Assembly (NCBI RefSeq): GCF_003837805.1
Contig: NZ_RQIT01000004.1
Location: 186,001-250,000 of the forward strand
Direction: 5' to 3'
Origin: Bradyrhizobium sp. RP6
GTDB lineage: Bacteria > Pseudomonadota > Alphaproteobacteria > Rhizobiales > Xanthobacteraceae
Length of the DNA stretch: 64,000 bases
Shown: piece by piece, positions 9,766 through 18,371 of the stretch
How positions within the stretch are numbered: position 1 is the first letter of the stretch
Layout: each line of letters opens with the position of its first letter
Position numbers and translations under genes: made by a program
Notes under the pieces: generated by a model
What the model was told of the DNA's origin: nothing
The model's database searches: none
Seen by the model: only the letters and a program-made list of their open reading frames with translations

Positions 9766-10944
9766 TTGGCCAATGAGACGGGAACCCGTCTGGGTACTTT
9801 TATTGAAAGCGCGGTTAGCGGCGAGGTCGTTCGCGCCTTCCTACCACCCCCGCTCCCGCCGGTCCCGCCCATTGATCTGGTCAAGCTCGTCGACCTATTG
9901 GATCGGGCGACGGCTGCCTTGGGCCGCCTGGACGGCGTAACGACCGTTCTACCTGCCCCGCCTCTCTTTATCTACATGTACGTTCAGAAGGAGGCGGTCC
10001 TGTCCTCCCAAATTGAAGGCACGCAGTCCTCGCTCTCCGACCTCCTGCTCTTCGAAGCCGACGAACTTCCTCACGCTCCGATCGATGACGTCGAGGAGGT
10101 GTCGAGCTATGTCGCCGCTCTCAATCACGGTTTGAGGCGCCTGCGCTCGGATCATTTCCCCCTGTCGCTGCGGCTGATCAAAGAAATCCACGGCGTTCTG
10201 CTGCGCTCCGGAAGAGGAAGCACCAAACAGCCAGGCGAATTTCGGCAGTCCCAGAACTGGATTGGCGGCACGCGCCCCGGTAACGCGACATTCGTCCCTC
10301 CTCCTCCGCACCTGGTGATGCAATGCCTGGATCAGCTGGAGCGTTTTTTCCACGCCGAGCACCAAGGCATTCCCCTTCTGATCAAAGCCGCCCTGGCCCA
10401 CGTCCAGTTTGAGACTATTCACCCGTTCCTAGACGGCAACGGCCGTCTTGGTCGCCTGCTCATCACCTTCCTGCTCTGCGAAGCCGGTGCGCTCAAAGAG
10501 CCCGTGCTCTATCTGAGCCTCTACTTCAAAACCCATCGAAAGCGATATTACGAGCTTCTCCAGAGCGTCCGCGAGACCGGCGATTGGGAAAGCTGGATCA
10601 TATTCTTCCTCGAAGGCGTGGTCGAAACCGCAACCCAGGCGACAGAGACCGCCCGCCAGCTCCTCGAACTGTTCGAGAAGGATCGCCGCGCTATATCTGC
10701 GCTCGGCCGCCCCGCAGCATCAACGTTACGCGTGCACGAACTACTGCAAAAGCGCCCCCTTCTGTCTGTGCCCGCAACCACCAAAGAACTGGGTCTCTCG
10801 AAACCCACCGTGGCAAAGGCAATGGAGCATTTGGAGAAATTAGGGATCGTCCGCGAGATCACCGCCAAGCAACGGCGCCGCATCTACGCTTACGTTCGAT
10901 ATCTCGACATCCTCAATCAAGGCACCGAGACATCCGCAACTTAG
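9766..10944 (+). CDS. Fic/DOC family protein with class II inhibitory motif
   Basis: 392 residues from the TTG at 9766, chosen because AAGGAAAGGA ends 8 nt upstream; the in-frame GTG at 9739 would add nine residues. The core carries the full Fic active site, HPFLDGNGRLGR (about residues 219-230), including the catalytic His. The (S/T)xxxE(G/N) auto-inhibitory helix appears upstream as SSQIEGT, so regulation is in cis (class II). The C-terminal 80 residues look like a winged helix (VPATTKELGLSKPTVAKAME). Fic enzymes attach AMP or another phosphorylated group to Ser, Thr or Tyr of target proteins. This domain order is common in bacterial chromosomes and islands; the target cannot be told from sequence. 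Confidence 0.88.
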   Translation: MANETGTRLGTFIESAVSGEVVRAFLPPPLPPVPPIDLVKLVDLLDRATAALGRLDGVTTVLPAPPLFIYMYVQKEAVLSSQIEGTQSSLSDLLLFEADELPHAPIDDVEEVSSYVAALNHGLRRLRSDHFPLSLRLIKEIHGVLLRSGRGSTKQPGEFRQSQNWIGGTRPGNATFVPPPPHLVMQCLDQLERFFHAEHQGIPLLIKAALAHVQFETIHPFLDGNGRLGRLLITFLLCEAGALKEPVLYLSLYFKTHRKRYYELLQSVRETGDWESWIIFFLEGVVETATQATETARQLLELFEKDRRAISALGRPAASTLRVHELLQKRPLLSVPATTKELGLSKPTVAKAMEHLEKLGIVREITAKQRRRIYAYVRYLDILNQGTETSAT

Positions 10945-11166
10945 ACGCCTCAAAACCTACACTACATCAATTCATCCGGTTGGGTTAAGCAGCCGTTTTA
11001 CCGCCGTGCACCGCAGCAAGTCCTCTGCACAATACCGGATTGCAATACAACCCCCCCGTGTGATCTACTAACTGTCGGGGGAGGACGGCATCAACCGAGA
11101 GCAGGTCGACGAAATTGGTCGGGACCGTGCAGGCATTGCAATGGGGCAAAAGCCGTTCAAAATCAC

Positions 11167-13014
11167 ATGTGGGCTGACAACGATACTAACCGCGATTTTT
11201 TAAATTTTACCGGCGTTTCCGATACTGTCGCTGAGATCATCGTACAAGCGCAAGGACGACCTATATCGATCGGCGTTTCCGGCGCGTGGGGAAGTGGCAA
11301 GTCGTCAATGATACGACTTGTCCGAAACGCACTTGAACAGCGGCCCGAGGGACAGACGGGCAAATTCGTCTTCGTCGAATTCAATGCCTGGCTCTATCAG
11401 GGGTACGATGATGCTCGCGCCGCATTACTGGAGGTCATTGCCGGCACCCTGCGATCGGAAGCCGATACAAGAAAGACAGGTGTTGATAAAACCGTCGAAT
11501 TGCTGAAGCGCGTTGATTGGCTTCGGATAGCCAAGGCCGGCATCGGGACAGCTGCCTCAGTTGCGCTTGGAGGGGTGCCGCCGGGCCTGATTGGCGAAAT
11601 CTTCGAACTGGGAAAGAAGGCCGTAAGTGGCAATCTCTCGGCTGCCGACGCCAAGACAGTTGCTAGCGACGCTTTGCAGGTAGCGGAAGCCGCCTCAGGT
11701 TTTCTCAAGCCCCACAGCGATACTTCGCCGCCAAAAGAAATTCATGCGATCCGCAAATGTTTCGAGGAAGCGCTCAGGGAAATGGGCGTGACACTCGTCG
11801 TTCTGATTGACGACCTCGATCGATGCCTCCCCGAAACGACAATATCAACACTCGAAGCCATTCGCCTCTTTCTCTTTCTTCAGAATACGGCGTTCGTCAT
11901 TGCGGCGGATGACGCAATGATCCGACACGCCGTCAAAAAGCACTTTGACGGCGTCGACGATGCTCTCGTCACCAGCTACTTCGACAAACTCATCCAAGTC
12001 CCAATCCGTGTTCCCCCACTCGGCACTCAAGAAGTCCGAGCCTATCTTATGCTTCTCTTTGTAGAGAATAGCAGTCTGTCGAAGGAGGATAAAGAAGCAA
12101 TACGGAAGAGGGTCTGCGAACAACTCAGCCAAACATGGCGAGGACGACGCGTTGATCGCGCTTTCATGCAAACGATTCACTCAAATCTTCCTCAGGACCT
12201 CGTGGCGCGGCTAGACGCGGCCGATCGGCTCGCGCCGTTGATGACATCCGCATCGCAAATTGCTGGAAACCCGCGTCTCATCAAGCGCGTCCTCAACGCT
12301 TTGTCTATCCGCATGGCCATTTCGAAGGCCCACGGTGTGGGCGTTGACGAGGCTGCATTAGCAAAGGTCCTGCTATTCGAGCGGTGCGCTGCACCGGCCG
12401 CGTATTCGAAGCTCACCCAAGCTGTCACATCTGACGGTGGTGGAAGGCCAAGCTTCCTCAAACCGTGGGAAGACAAGGCTCGCGGCGGAGAAGAGCTAAA
12501 ACTAGAAATACCCTGGGATGATCCATTCGTTACCGAGTGGCTGGCCATTGACCCGCCCCTTGCGGACATGGACCTACGAGGCATCCTGTATGTTGGTAGA
12601 GAGCATGCTCCATTAATTCTCCCAGAGGACCGTCTGTCTTCTGAGGGTGCAGACCTTTTGACGGCCCTGCTCGAAAATCCAGATATGGCAGGCTCGATAG
12701 GCGACCGGCTTGTTAAGCTCCCCCGCACGGAAACAGCCATTCTCATGGACCGTGTTCTTGGAAAGGCTCTCCAAGAGCAATCCTGGGGTACGCCCGCCAT
12801 TCTCGAAGCAGCACTGGCCGTAACAGATGCAGATCCGGCGTTAGGAAGCCGCCTTGCAGCGTTTCTAAGGGAAAGACCGTCATCGCAGATCACACCAAGC
12901 CTTATCCCGAAGATCGCCGACCAGACATGGTCGCGGGAGCTATTCTCTCACTGGCAAGGCGCCAGCGTCGCGTCCAACGTAAAGCGGGCAATCACCGCCC
13001 AGGGCAAACGCTGA
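11167..13014 (+). CDS. qatA: QatA: KAP-family P-loop NTPase of the Qat anti-phage system
   Basis: 615 residues. Walker A is GAWGSGKSS (residues 39-47) and Walker B VVLIDDLDRC (211-220), followed by a sensor-like region; a KAP-type hydrophobic insertion lies near 122-145 (AGIGTAASVALGGVPPG). KAP NTPases are STAND-type ATPases, often membrane-linked. The stop overlaps the next start (TGATG at 13012-13016), so translation of qatB is coupled. Membership in Qat rests on the downstream order of a QatB-like protein, a QueC-like protein and a TatD-like protein, which matches the QueC/ATPase/TatD anti-phage system described by experiment in other bacteria. There is no strong ribosome site before ATG 11167, but the N-terminus MWADNDT is typical of the family. 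Confidence 0.9.
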   Translation: MWADNDTNRDFLNFTGVSDTVAEIIVQAQGRPISIGVSGAWGSGKSSMIRLVRNALEQRPEGQTGKFVFVEFNAWLYQGYDDARAALLEVIAGTLRSEADTRKTGVDKTVELLKRVDWLRIAKAGIGTAASVALGGVPPGLIGEIFELGKKAVSGNLSAADAKTVASDALQVAEAASGFLKPHSDTSPPKEIHAIRKCFEEALREMGVTLVVLIDDLDRCLPETTISTLEAIRLFLFLQNTAFVIAADDAMIRHAVKKHFDGVDDALVTSYFDKLIQVPIRVPPLGTQEVRAYLMLLFVENSSLSKEDKEAIRKRVCEQLSQTWRGRRVDRAFMQTIHSNLPQDLVARLDAADRLAPLMTSASQIAGNPRLIKRVLNALSIRMAISKAHGVGVDEAALAKVLLFERCAAPAAYSKLTQAVTSDGGGRPSFLKPWEDKARGGEELKLEIPWDDPFVTEWLAIDPPLADMDLRGILYVGREHAPLILPEDRLSSEGADLLTALLENPDMAGSIGDRLVKLPRTETAILMDRVLGKALQEQSWGTPAILEAALAVTDADPALGSRLAAFLRERPSSQITPSLIPKIADQTWSRELFSHWQGASVASNVKRAITAQGKR

Positions 13015-13844
13015 TGGGTACCTCTAAATCCAGCACGGGCTCTCCAAGCAATGTACCGATGGTGCCTCCCTGGGCTCCCGAACCGGTGGCCCCGGCGGGA
13101 GCATCAGAGACGTCGCCACCACAACCCGTTCCGAACACCCCACAGCCGCCTAATGTGTTGATCGCACCCGCAAGGCGCTTCGGCGCGGCTCGTACAAGTC
13201 TCGGCAGCTTTGCCAAGACCGGTTCGGCGGCCGACATGCGACGAGGCATTGGACACTATGCGCGCAAGGGGATAGGTGGCGGCAGTGTCGCTGCGCAGCG
13301 GATGGGCGCGACCGCCCGAACTGGAGGGGCTCTCTACGGCGCATTGTCGGGCCTTGCCTCGGGGCAAACCAATGCCCTTGCTTCGGGCGAAGACCGCAAT
13401 TCGCTTCAAGGGCGTTCGGTCGAACAGATCATTACGGCGATCGTTGAAAGCGTCCGCCCTGTTGATGGCACCCAAGATGCCGAAACCGCAAGAGATGCGC
13501 TGCAGGGCGCCTTATCAGCCGACCTTCTGGATCAATATCCGAATGCGGACCTGCTGAATCTTTCAGAGGAGGAACGGCTGTTTATTGTCGAGCGGTACAC
13601 CGCGCTTGATGTTTTTAATCAGCTCGAACTCAACGTAGGTAAGGCTATACAGAACAATGCTCCAAATATCACAACTTACCTAAGTCGGCTTCGCGAGGTC
13701 AAAAACTACGTGAAGCAGACCGTTGCTGCTCGCTTTCGTGAGATCAGAAAGGCCGGAGCTAGCCTCAATCCCCGCACTGTGGCTGGCATCGTTCGGCAAG
13801 CGATCCAACAAACTTTTGAGGTTTTTGGGGAGGCGGAAGAATGA
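13014..13844 (+). CDS. qatB: QatB: small partner protein of the Qat system
   Basis: 276 residues from the ATG at 13014, which overlaps the qatA stop. The opening MGTSKSSTGSPSNVPMVPPW is the low-complexity Ser/Gly/Pro start typical of QatB. A Gly/Ala-rich middle (about 60-125) follows, then a helical C-terminal half. No catalytic motif is visible. An in-frame extension to 12927 lies inside qatA and is rejected. The stop overlaps the qatC start by ATGA. In characterised Qat systems QatB is required together with the other three proteins, but its molecular role is not evident from this sequence. Confidence 0.85.
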   Translation: MGTSKSSTGSPSNVPMVPPWAPEPVAPAGASETSPPQPVPNTPQPPNVLIAPARRFGAARTSLGSFAKTGSAADMRRGIGHYARKGIGGGSVAAQRMGATARTGGALYGALSGLASGQTNALASGEDRNSLQGRSVEQIITAIVESVRPVDGTQDAETARDALQGALSADLLDQYPNADLLNLSEEERLFIVERYTALDVFNQLELNVGKAIQNNAPNITTYLSRLREVKNYVKQTVAARFREIRKAGASLNPRTVAGIVRQAIQQTFEVFGEAEE

Positions 13845-15121
13845 GGTTGCTGTGCGCGCCGCTGGATTTGGGTTTCAAAGTCGGGTCAGTGCGCGATTTG
13901 GAAGTTGTTCTCTACGGTCATCCAGACACGCAAAGACGCGGGGGCGCTGGCGCCAACATCAAGGAGATTTTCAAAAGGCTGGAGTTGAAGCCGGAGCCTC
14001 GTGCATGGGATTTCCTGACGATTGCACTTGCAGTCTTGGCTGCCGATACCGCCGTCCGCCGCGATACAAGCCCAGACGGTTGGACACGAGAGATTGAAAT
14101 CCAGATCGCTGTAGCCGACCCCAAATTCTGGGCGAAACATCTCGATCTCCTACATCAAGCACTACAGTTTTTGACTACCGATATTTGGTCATTGAAGTTC
14201 CTTCCAGGCGGCATTTTACCTGCCCCGCCCAAAACTCCCAAAATGCCCGACGAAGATTGTGTGGCACTGTTGTCAGGCGGCTTGGATAGCTTTATAGGCG
14301 CGATCGATCTCACCGCTAAAAATGGCAAGAGACCATATCTCGTCAGTCAGGTCTCGGTAGGCGACAAGCAAAAACAGAAATACTTTGCGTCGAAGATTGC
14401 AGGCGGCCTCAGCCATCTTCAGCTCAATCACGTGATAACCTGCCCGCAAGAGAATGAACGTTCGCAGCGGGCGCGCTCAATCATTTTCTTTGCGTATGGC
14501 ATTTTGCTTGCGACTTCTCTGAAGCAGTATCACTTAGGCAAGCGTGTCACGCTATACGTTTGTGAGAACGGCTTTATATCGATCAATCCGCCTTTAACCC
14601 CGATGCGCCTTGGAAGCCTCAGCACACGAACAACGCATCCGATCTATATGACGCTTCTGCAAACACTTTTGGACGCTGCCGGCATGTCGGTGAAGCTGGA
14701 GAATCCCTATCAGTTCAAAACAAAAGGGCAGATGCTCAAAGAATGCGCTGATCAGGTGTTTTTGCGGAAATTTGCTAGCAATACGACGAGTTGCGGACGA
14801 TATGCTAGGAATGGCTTCACACATTGCGGGCGTTGCGTTCCTTGTCTCATAAGACGGGCATCGTTTCGCGAATGGAAAAAGGCGGACAAGACACCCTACG
14901 TCTATGACGATCTTTCGCCTGCGGACTTGCATCATTCGGGCTTTGACGACGTGCGTGCGGCCGGCCTAGCCGTAGCGACAGTCAAAGCGGATGGTCTCGA
15001 CGCATGGCTGGGAAGCAGTCTCTCGTCACGCTTTATTCCTGATACATCTCCTTACAAGGATGTGGTACGTCGGGGCCTGAGTGAGCTAGGGCGTTTTCTG
15101 AAGGTAGCCGGGGTAAAGTGA
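13841..15121 (+). CDS. qatC: QatC: QueC-like PP-loop enzyme of the Qat system
   Basis: 426 residues. The ATP-pyrophosphatase loop is SGGLDSF (145-151), preceded by 135 residues absent from housekeeping QueC. A C-terminal zinc cluster, HCGRCVPC near residues 328-335 with a Cys shortly upstream (TTSCGRY), matches the QueC metal site. Housekeeping QueC makes preQ0 from CDG for 7-deazaguanine synthesis; QatC is a divergent relative, probably acting on a protein or nucleotide target. Translation is coupled to qatB (ATGA) and to qatD (GTGA). No other queuosine genes are nearby, which supports the defence role rather than tRNA modification. Confidence 0.9.
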   Translation: MRLLCAPLDLGFKVGSVRDLEVVLYGHPDTQRRGGAGANIKEIFKRLELKPEPRAWDFLTIALAVLAADTAVRRDTSPDGWTREIEIQIAVADPKFWAKHLDLLHQALQFLTTDIWSLKFLPGGILPAPPKTPKMPDEDCVALLSGGLDSFIGAIDLTAKNGKRPYLVSQVSVGDKQKQKYFASKIAGGLSHLQLNHVITCPQENERSQRARSIIFFAYGILLATSLKQYHLGKRVTLYVCENGFISINPPLTPMRLGSLSTRTTHPIYMTLLQTLLDAAGMSVKLENPYQFKTKGQMLKECADQVFLRKFASNTTSCGRYARNGFTHCGRCVPCLIRRASFREWKKADKTPYVYDDLSPADLHHSGFDDVRAAGLAVATVKADGLDAWLGSSLSSRFIPDTSPYKDVVRRGLSELGRFLKVAGVK

Positions 15122-15852
15122 TAGATTTCCATTGTCATCTGGATCTGTTCCCCGAACCTTTTGCGATCGCCGAAAAGTGCCGAGCCCACAATTTGTATGT
15201 CCTATCCGTCACAACGACGCCAAGCGCTTGGCCGCGGTCCCGAGAACTTTCCTACGGCGGGGATCGCATTAGAGTCGCTTTGGGCCTTCATCCTCAAATT
15301 GCTCACGAACGCGAAAATGAGCTAGGGCTTTTCGACCGGTTCTTGCCCCAGACTAAGTACGTTGGAGAGGTTGGGCTGGATGGCAGCCCCGAACTCGCAA
15401 AACATCAACAGCATCAGAAGCGGGTTTTCGACCACATCTTGAAAGCTTGCGGAAGAGCGGGCGGGAAAATTATCTCAGTTCATAGCCGTCGCGCAGCAAC
15501 GCCTGTTCTGGACGCGATCGCAGCTCATCCCTCTGCCGGACCGTGTATTCTACACTGGTTCTCCGGCTCGATGAGCGAGCTAAAACGAGCGGTAGACATG
15601 GACCTTTGGTTCAGTGTCGGACCAGCCATGCTCGTCAGCAAGAAAGGACGGCAACTGGTTGCCGAGATGCCGCGGCATCGGGTGCTCACCGAGACGGACA
15701 GCCCATTTGCTCAACGCGGTGCAACGCCATTGATGCCCTGGGACGTCTGTGAAGCCGAGGGTGAAATAGCCAAAATCTGGCAAGTCTCGCCAGAGGAAGC
15801 TAGTTCAATTCTTCTCAGCAATTTCCGAGAACTCGTTGCACCGGTCCGTTAG
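15118..15852 (+). CDS. qatD: QatD: TatD-like metal-dependent hydrolase of the Qat system
   Basis: 244 residues from a GTG at 15118 that overlaps the qatC stop. The TatD signature is clear: IDFHCHLD (His5, His7), the bridging Glu in VGEVGLDG, ISVHSRR with the next His, LHWFSGS, and TETDSPF with the final metal-binding Asp. TatD enzymes are 3'-5' exonucleases or phosphoesterases of the amidohydrolase superfamily. It is the last gene of the qat operon; the next genes lie on the opposite strand, 90 bp away. Confidence 0.9.
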   Translation: MIDFHCHLDLFPEPFAIAEKCRAHNLYVLSVTTTPSAWPRSRELSYGGDRIRVALGLHPQIAHERENELGLFDRFLPQTKYVGEVGLDGSPELAKHQQHQKRVFDHILKACGRAGGKIISVHSRRAATPVLDAIAAHPSAGPCILHWFSGSMSELKRAVDMDLWFSVGPAMLVSKKGRQLVAEMPRHRVLTETDSPFAQRGATPLMPWDVCEAEGEIAKIWQVSPEEASSILLSNFRELVAPVR

Positions 15853-15941
15853 TCGATTAAGTCGCACTACCCTCACGTCGATCGGGCACGATCATCGCGT
15901 GTCCGCCACAAATGCGATTACACGATTTTGCGATTCTGCAA

Positions 15942-16166
15942 TTAGCGATAGCCACGCCTGAGCTTCCGCGTCCTGTTCGAGACAGCAGCAATGTCCGCTA
16001 GTCCACGCGTGGAATGGGTCTCGATATACACTCTGCCGGCGCGGCCGATGCGCCCCCATTCCCTTACCAGGGACCATTCGCCGAACAGCGTCGGCTGAAC
16101 GTCCAATTTGTAGAACCGCGCGACGTTGCGGAGTTTGTCCCCACGAGTGAGCATTAGAGCGGTCAT
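15942..16166 (-). CDS. Small WGR-domain protein
   Basis: 74 residues from the ATG at 16166, whose ATGA overlaps the recombinase stop, so the two are translated together. The sequence holds a WGR core (SLVREWGRIGRAG) preceded by KLRNVARFYKLDVQP. WGR modules occur in PARPs and in short bacterial proteins that bind DNA ends or breaks. A longer frame reaching 16355 overlaps the recombinase gene and is rejected. Coupling to a site-specific recombinase suggests an accessory DNA-binding role in recombination; this is inference from position. Confidence 0.8.
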   Translation of the reverse strand: MTALMLTRGDKLRNVARFYKLDVQPTLFGEWSLVREWGRIGRAGRVYIETHSTRGLADIAAVSNRTRKLRRGYR

Positions 16167-16768
16167 GCCACTTCCTCCTCTTCTTGTTTCTGGTTGACCT
16201 GCGCTGCGGACTTGGCCTCGCGCAAATAGCGATGAACGGTCTCGCGGCTCACGCCAAACTCTCGCGCGAGCGCTGATTTCTTGCTGCCGGCCTTGACCTG
16301 AATGAGCAACTCTTCGACCTGGGCCCGGCTCAATGCAGCTTGACGCCCCTTGCAAATGCCCCTGGCCCTTGCAATGGCGATGCCCTCGCGCTGGCGCTCC
16401 CGGATGAGCGCCCGCTCGAATTCCGCAAACGAGCCCATGACGTTGAGAAGGAGCTGCGACATCGGCGACGACTCAGCCGTGAAAGTAAGGCCCTCTTTCA
16501 GAAACTGAATCCGGACGCCCTTCCCGGTTAGCTCCCGGACCAGGCGACGGAGATCTTCGAGGTTACGGGCCAGGCGGTCCATTGAATGGACCACGACAGT
16601 GTCCCCTTCCCGTACATAGGCAACCATCTGCGCCAGCTCTGGCCGATCGGTGTCCTTGCCCGAGGCGCGGTCACTGAACGTGCGGTGGAGTTCGATGCCG
16701 ACGAGTTGACGATCGGTCTTCTGATCGAGTGTGCTGACCCGTACATAACCGACAATCTGTCCCGTCAA
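16163..16768 (-). CDS. Serine recombinase (resolvase/invertase family)
   Basis: 201 residues from a TTG at 16768 (family members begin MTGQxVGYVRVS). The catalytic Ser lies in GYVRVSTLDQ (about residue 13). VVVHSMDRLARN carries the conserved Asp-Arg pair and the Arg cluster, and the C-terminal helix-turn-helix is SALAREFGVSRETVHRYL. It belongs to the small-resolvase class that breaks DNA through a 5'-phosphoserine link. A short charged tail (QKQEEEEVA) follows. It is coupled to the WGR gene, and the DNA directly upstream holds several inverted repeats (16780-16900) that could be its res site or operator. No transposase is adjacent, so it may be a leftover of a Tn3-like element or plasmid. Confidence 0.9.
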   Translation of the reverse strand: MTGQIVGYVRVSTLDQKTDRQLVGIELHRTFSDRASGKDTDRPELAQMVAYVREGDTVVVHSMDRLARNLEDLRRLVRELTGKGVRIQFLKEGLTFTAESSPMSQLLLNVMGSFAEFERALIRERQREGIAIARARGICKGRQAALSRAQVEELLIQVKAGSKKSALAREFGVSRETVHRYLREAKSAAQVNQKQEEEEVA

Positions 16769-16839
16769 CTCCTACGCTTTCATTCTGTGGCAGGAAGTCT
16801 GAGACTTGATGACTCACCTGTCAAGAAATTCCGAAATAA

Positions 16840-16898
16840 ACTCTAATGACACACATTCTTTGAGGCTCCGCAGTGTGTCATTAGAGTGCACCTCAAAG
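16840..16898. repeat. Interleaved inverted repeats upstream of the serine recombinase
   Basis: ACTCTAATGACACAC (16840-16854) is perfectly repeated inverted at 16873-16887. A second pair, CTTTGAGG (16858-16865) and CCTCAAAG (16891-16898), is interleaved with it at identical 3-bp spacing from each long arm. Closer to the gene lies AAGTCT-G-AGACTT near 16796-16808. The layout (X-Y-X'-Y') is unusual for a simple operator. It could be a recombinase crossover region or the end of an element. Confidence 0.8.
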
Positions 16899-17102
16899 GA
16901 ACTAGTGGGCAAGGCGTCACTTCCACCGATCGCAGTTCTTACGCGCGCGGGGCCGCCAACAAACGTCAGTAGCCCGCCGTGCGGGTGCAGTGCGGAATGA
17001 CCGAGTCCATCAGATGAGTTTAACTCAAGGTTGATATCTCTTGATTCCCACAATTCGATTGTTAGTGTCGGAGGTAGATCTTCTGCCAGATGGGGGAGCG
17101 GC

Positions 17103-17717
17103 ATGTCCGTTGATCAAGATAAGGAAACACTGCTCGATGCGCTCCATGCGCGGCAGCTCTCGACAGGCAAGCGGCCCTCGATTTGGGAAGCTCAGATGCA
17201 TTTTTTGCCCGAGTGGGGTCGGGATCGATTGTTCGATGCCGCGCAGGCCCTTGAGGACGCGGGCGACATTCTCAATGTAACCGGGGCGGTCATGTTTGTG
17301 GACCTGGCTTCGACAGCACGCCAACGAGTTCAGGCGAGAGCAGGCCAGAACCCGGGTGGCTCGACTACTTACAACATCGGCTCGGTCCACAACTCGCCTT
17401 TTCAGCACATTGCTGCGGGTGGTCACGGCGTTCAGGCAACGAACTACAATATGACAGCTAACGACCTCCGAGCGATCGTCGATCTTTACAAGCAGCATGT
17501 CGGAGACCTTCAACTGGATGCATCGAATCGTCAAAAAGCAGACAAGGCTATCGCCACGATCGAAGCGCAGTTAGTAGATAACGAACCAGACAACGGAATT
17601 GTAACAGCTGCTGGCAAATCACTGAAAACTATTATTGAAGGCGCACTTGGCGGAGCTCTTGGAAATGCCGTGGCCAGCTCGGGAGTCTGGGCTCCATTGC
17701 TCGCCTTGTTCAGCTAA
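17103..17717 (+). CDS. Protein resembling AbiTii C-terminal regions, with Gly/Asn/Gln motif and hydrophobic tail
   Basis: 204 residues from the ATG at 17103, preceded by GGGGGAG 4 nt upstream; the longer frame from 17031 lacks such a site. The order is: a helical N-terminal 65 residues, a short beta-rich motif (TTYNIGSVHNSPFQHIAAGG, about 95-115), a helical segment with DLYKQHVGDLQLD, and a hydrophobic C-terminus (GALGGALGNAV ... WAPLLALF). The NIGSxxNSxxQ-type motif plus a hydrophobic tail recurs in abortive-infection and signalling proteins (AbiTii and others), where it is thought to drive assembly. No enzyme domain is present. The gene stands alone between the recombinase module and an uncoded stretch. 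Family placement is tentative. Confidence 0.6.
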   Translation: MSVDQDKETLLDALHARQLSTGKRPSIWEAQMHFLPEWGRDRLFDAAQALEDAGDILNVTGAVMFVDLASTARQRVQARAGQNPGGSTTYNIGSVHNSPFQHIAAGGHGVQATNYNMTANDLRAIVDLYKQHVGDLQLDASNRQKADKAIATIEAQLVDNEPDNGIVTAAGKSLKTIIEGALGGALGNAVASSGVWAPLLALFS

Positions 17718-17855
17718 CGTGTTAGGGAATGAAGGAAAAAGGCAAACCTCGAGTTTTATGGTGCCAAGAAAAATGCAGTTTGTAAATCAAGCGACACCCG
17801 TTGTTCTTCGATACAGGTAAGCCCGATTTTGGTTATGCGAACATAGCTCTGCGAG

Positions 17856-18164
17856 TCAAACGACCTTGTCGCGAGGCCACTGCATCTTTGGATAAATGCT
17901 GCGTACGTTCTCGCGGTATCTTTCCCGCGCATTAAGTGCACGGGCAAGATCGGAAAACCACATTGCAGAGCTACCACCAGGAAGCTCGTCGCCAATCAGA
18001 GGGCGCAAACCTTCGTTGCGATCCGCCGGCCAGGCGACACGCCGATCTGGAAGCTTGAAGCTTCCCTCAAGTGCCGATCGTGACGTAAGGGTCGCTATGC
18101 CCCGCCGGTGCACATGATCAAACTTACTGAAGCGCGGAGCATTACGCCCTACAAATGGGTCCAC
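17856..18164 (-). CDS. Hypothetical protein or remnant, same frame as the 57-residue gene upstream
   Basis: A 102-residue open frame from a GTG with no ribosome site. Its composition is protein-like (MWFSDLARALNARERYREN). The frame is open all the way back to the TAA that ends the 57-residue gene at 18198, so the two could once have been one gene split by a nonsense mutation, or simply neighbours. No family recognised. The competing plus-strand frame looks less natural. The remainder of 17718-18197 holds nothing I can support. Confidence 0.35.
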   Translation of the reverse strand: MDPFVGRNAPRFSKFDHVHRRGIATLTSRSALEGSFKLPDRRVAWPADRNEGLRPLIGDELPGGSSAMWFSDLARALNARERYRENVRSIYPKMQWPRDKVV

Positions 18165-18197
18165 CCGACCGAGGAACGCTAGGCCGTCGAGAGGCCT

Positions 18198-18371
18198 TTA
18201 GCCCAAGCGCGGCACAACCGTTTGATCTCGGCCGCCAGTGTTCGCTTGCCGGATCAGGGCCTCTGCCGCCGCTGCGGTGGGTGCTTCAACCGACCAATGC
18301 CAATAGATTGGCTTGCCCGGCTCCATGTGATTGATCCCAGGCGATGTTTCTCGGACGGTAAACCGGCGCAT
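18198..18371 (-). CDS. Small hypothetical protein, 57 residues, strong ribosome site
   Basis: ATG at 18371 is preceded by GAGGAGG five nucleotides upstream, the strongest Shine-Dalgarno site in the island. The product begins MRRFTVRETS and has a central aromatic patch (KPIYWHWSVEAPTAAAAEAL). The amphipathic Ala-rich helix after WSVEAPTA suggests a small folded domain. No homologous family is recognised. It is too short for usual automatic calling. Confidence 0.55.
   Translation of the reverse strand: MRRFTVRETSPGINHMEPGKPIYWHWSVEAPTAAAAEALIRQANTGGRDQTVVPRLG

Noticed and set aside
13841..15121. Housekeeping QueC (queuosine synthesis)
   Set aside because: The extra N-terminal domain and coupling to KAP NTPase, QatB-type and TatD-like genes fit QatC; no queDEF genes are near.
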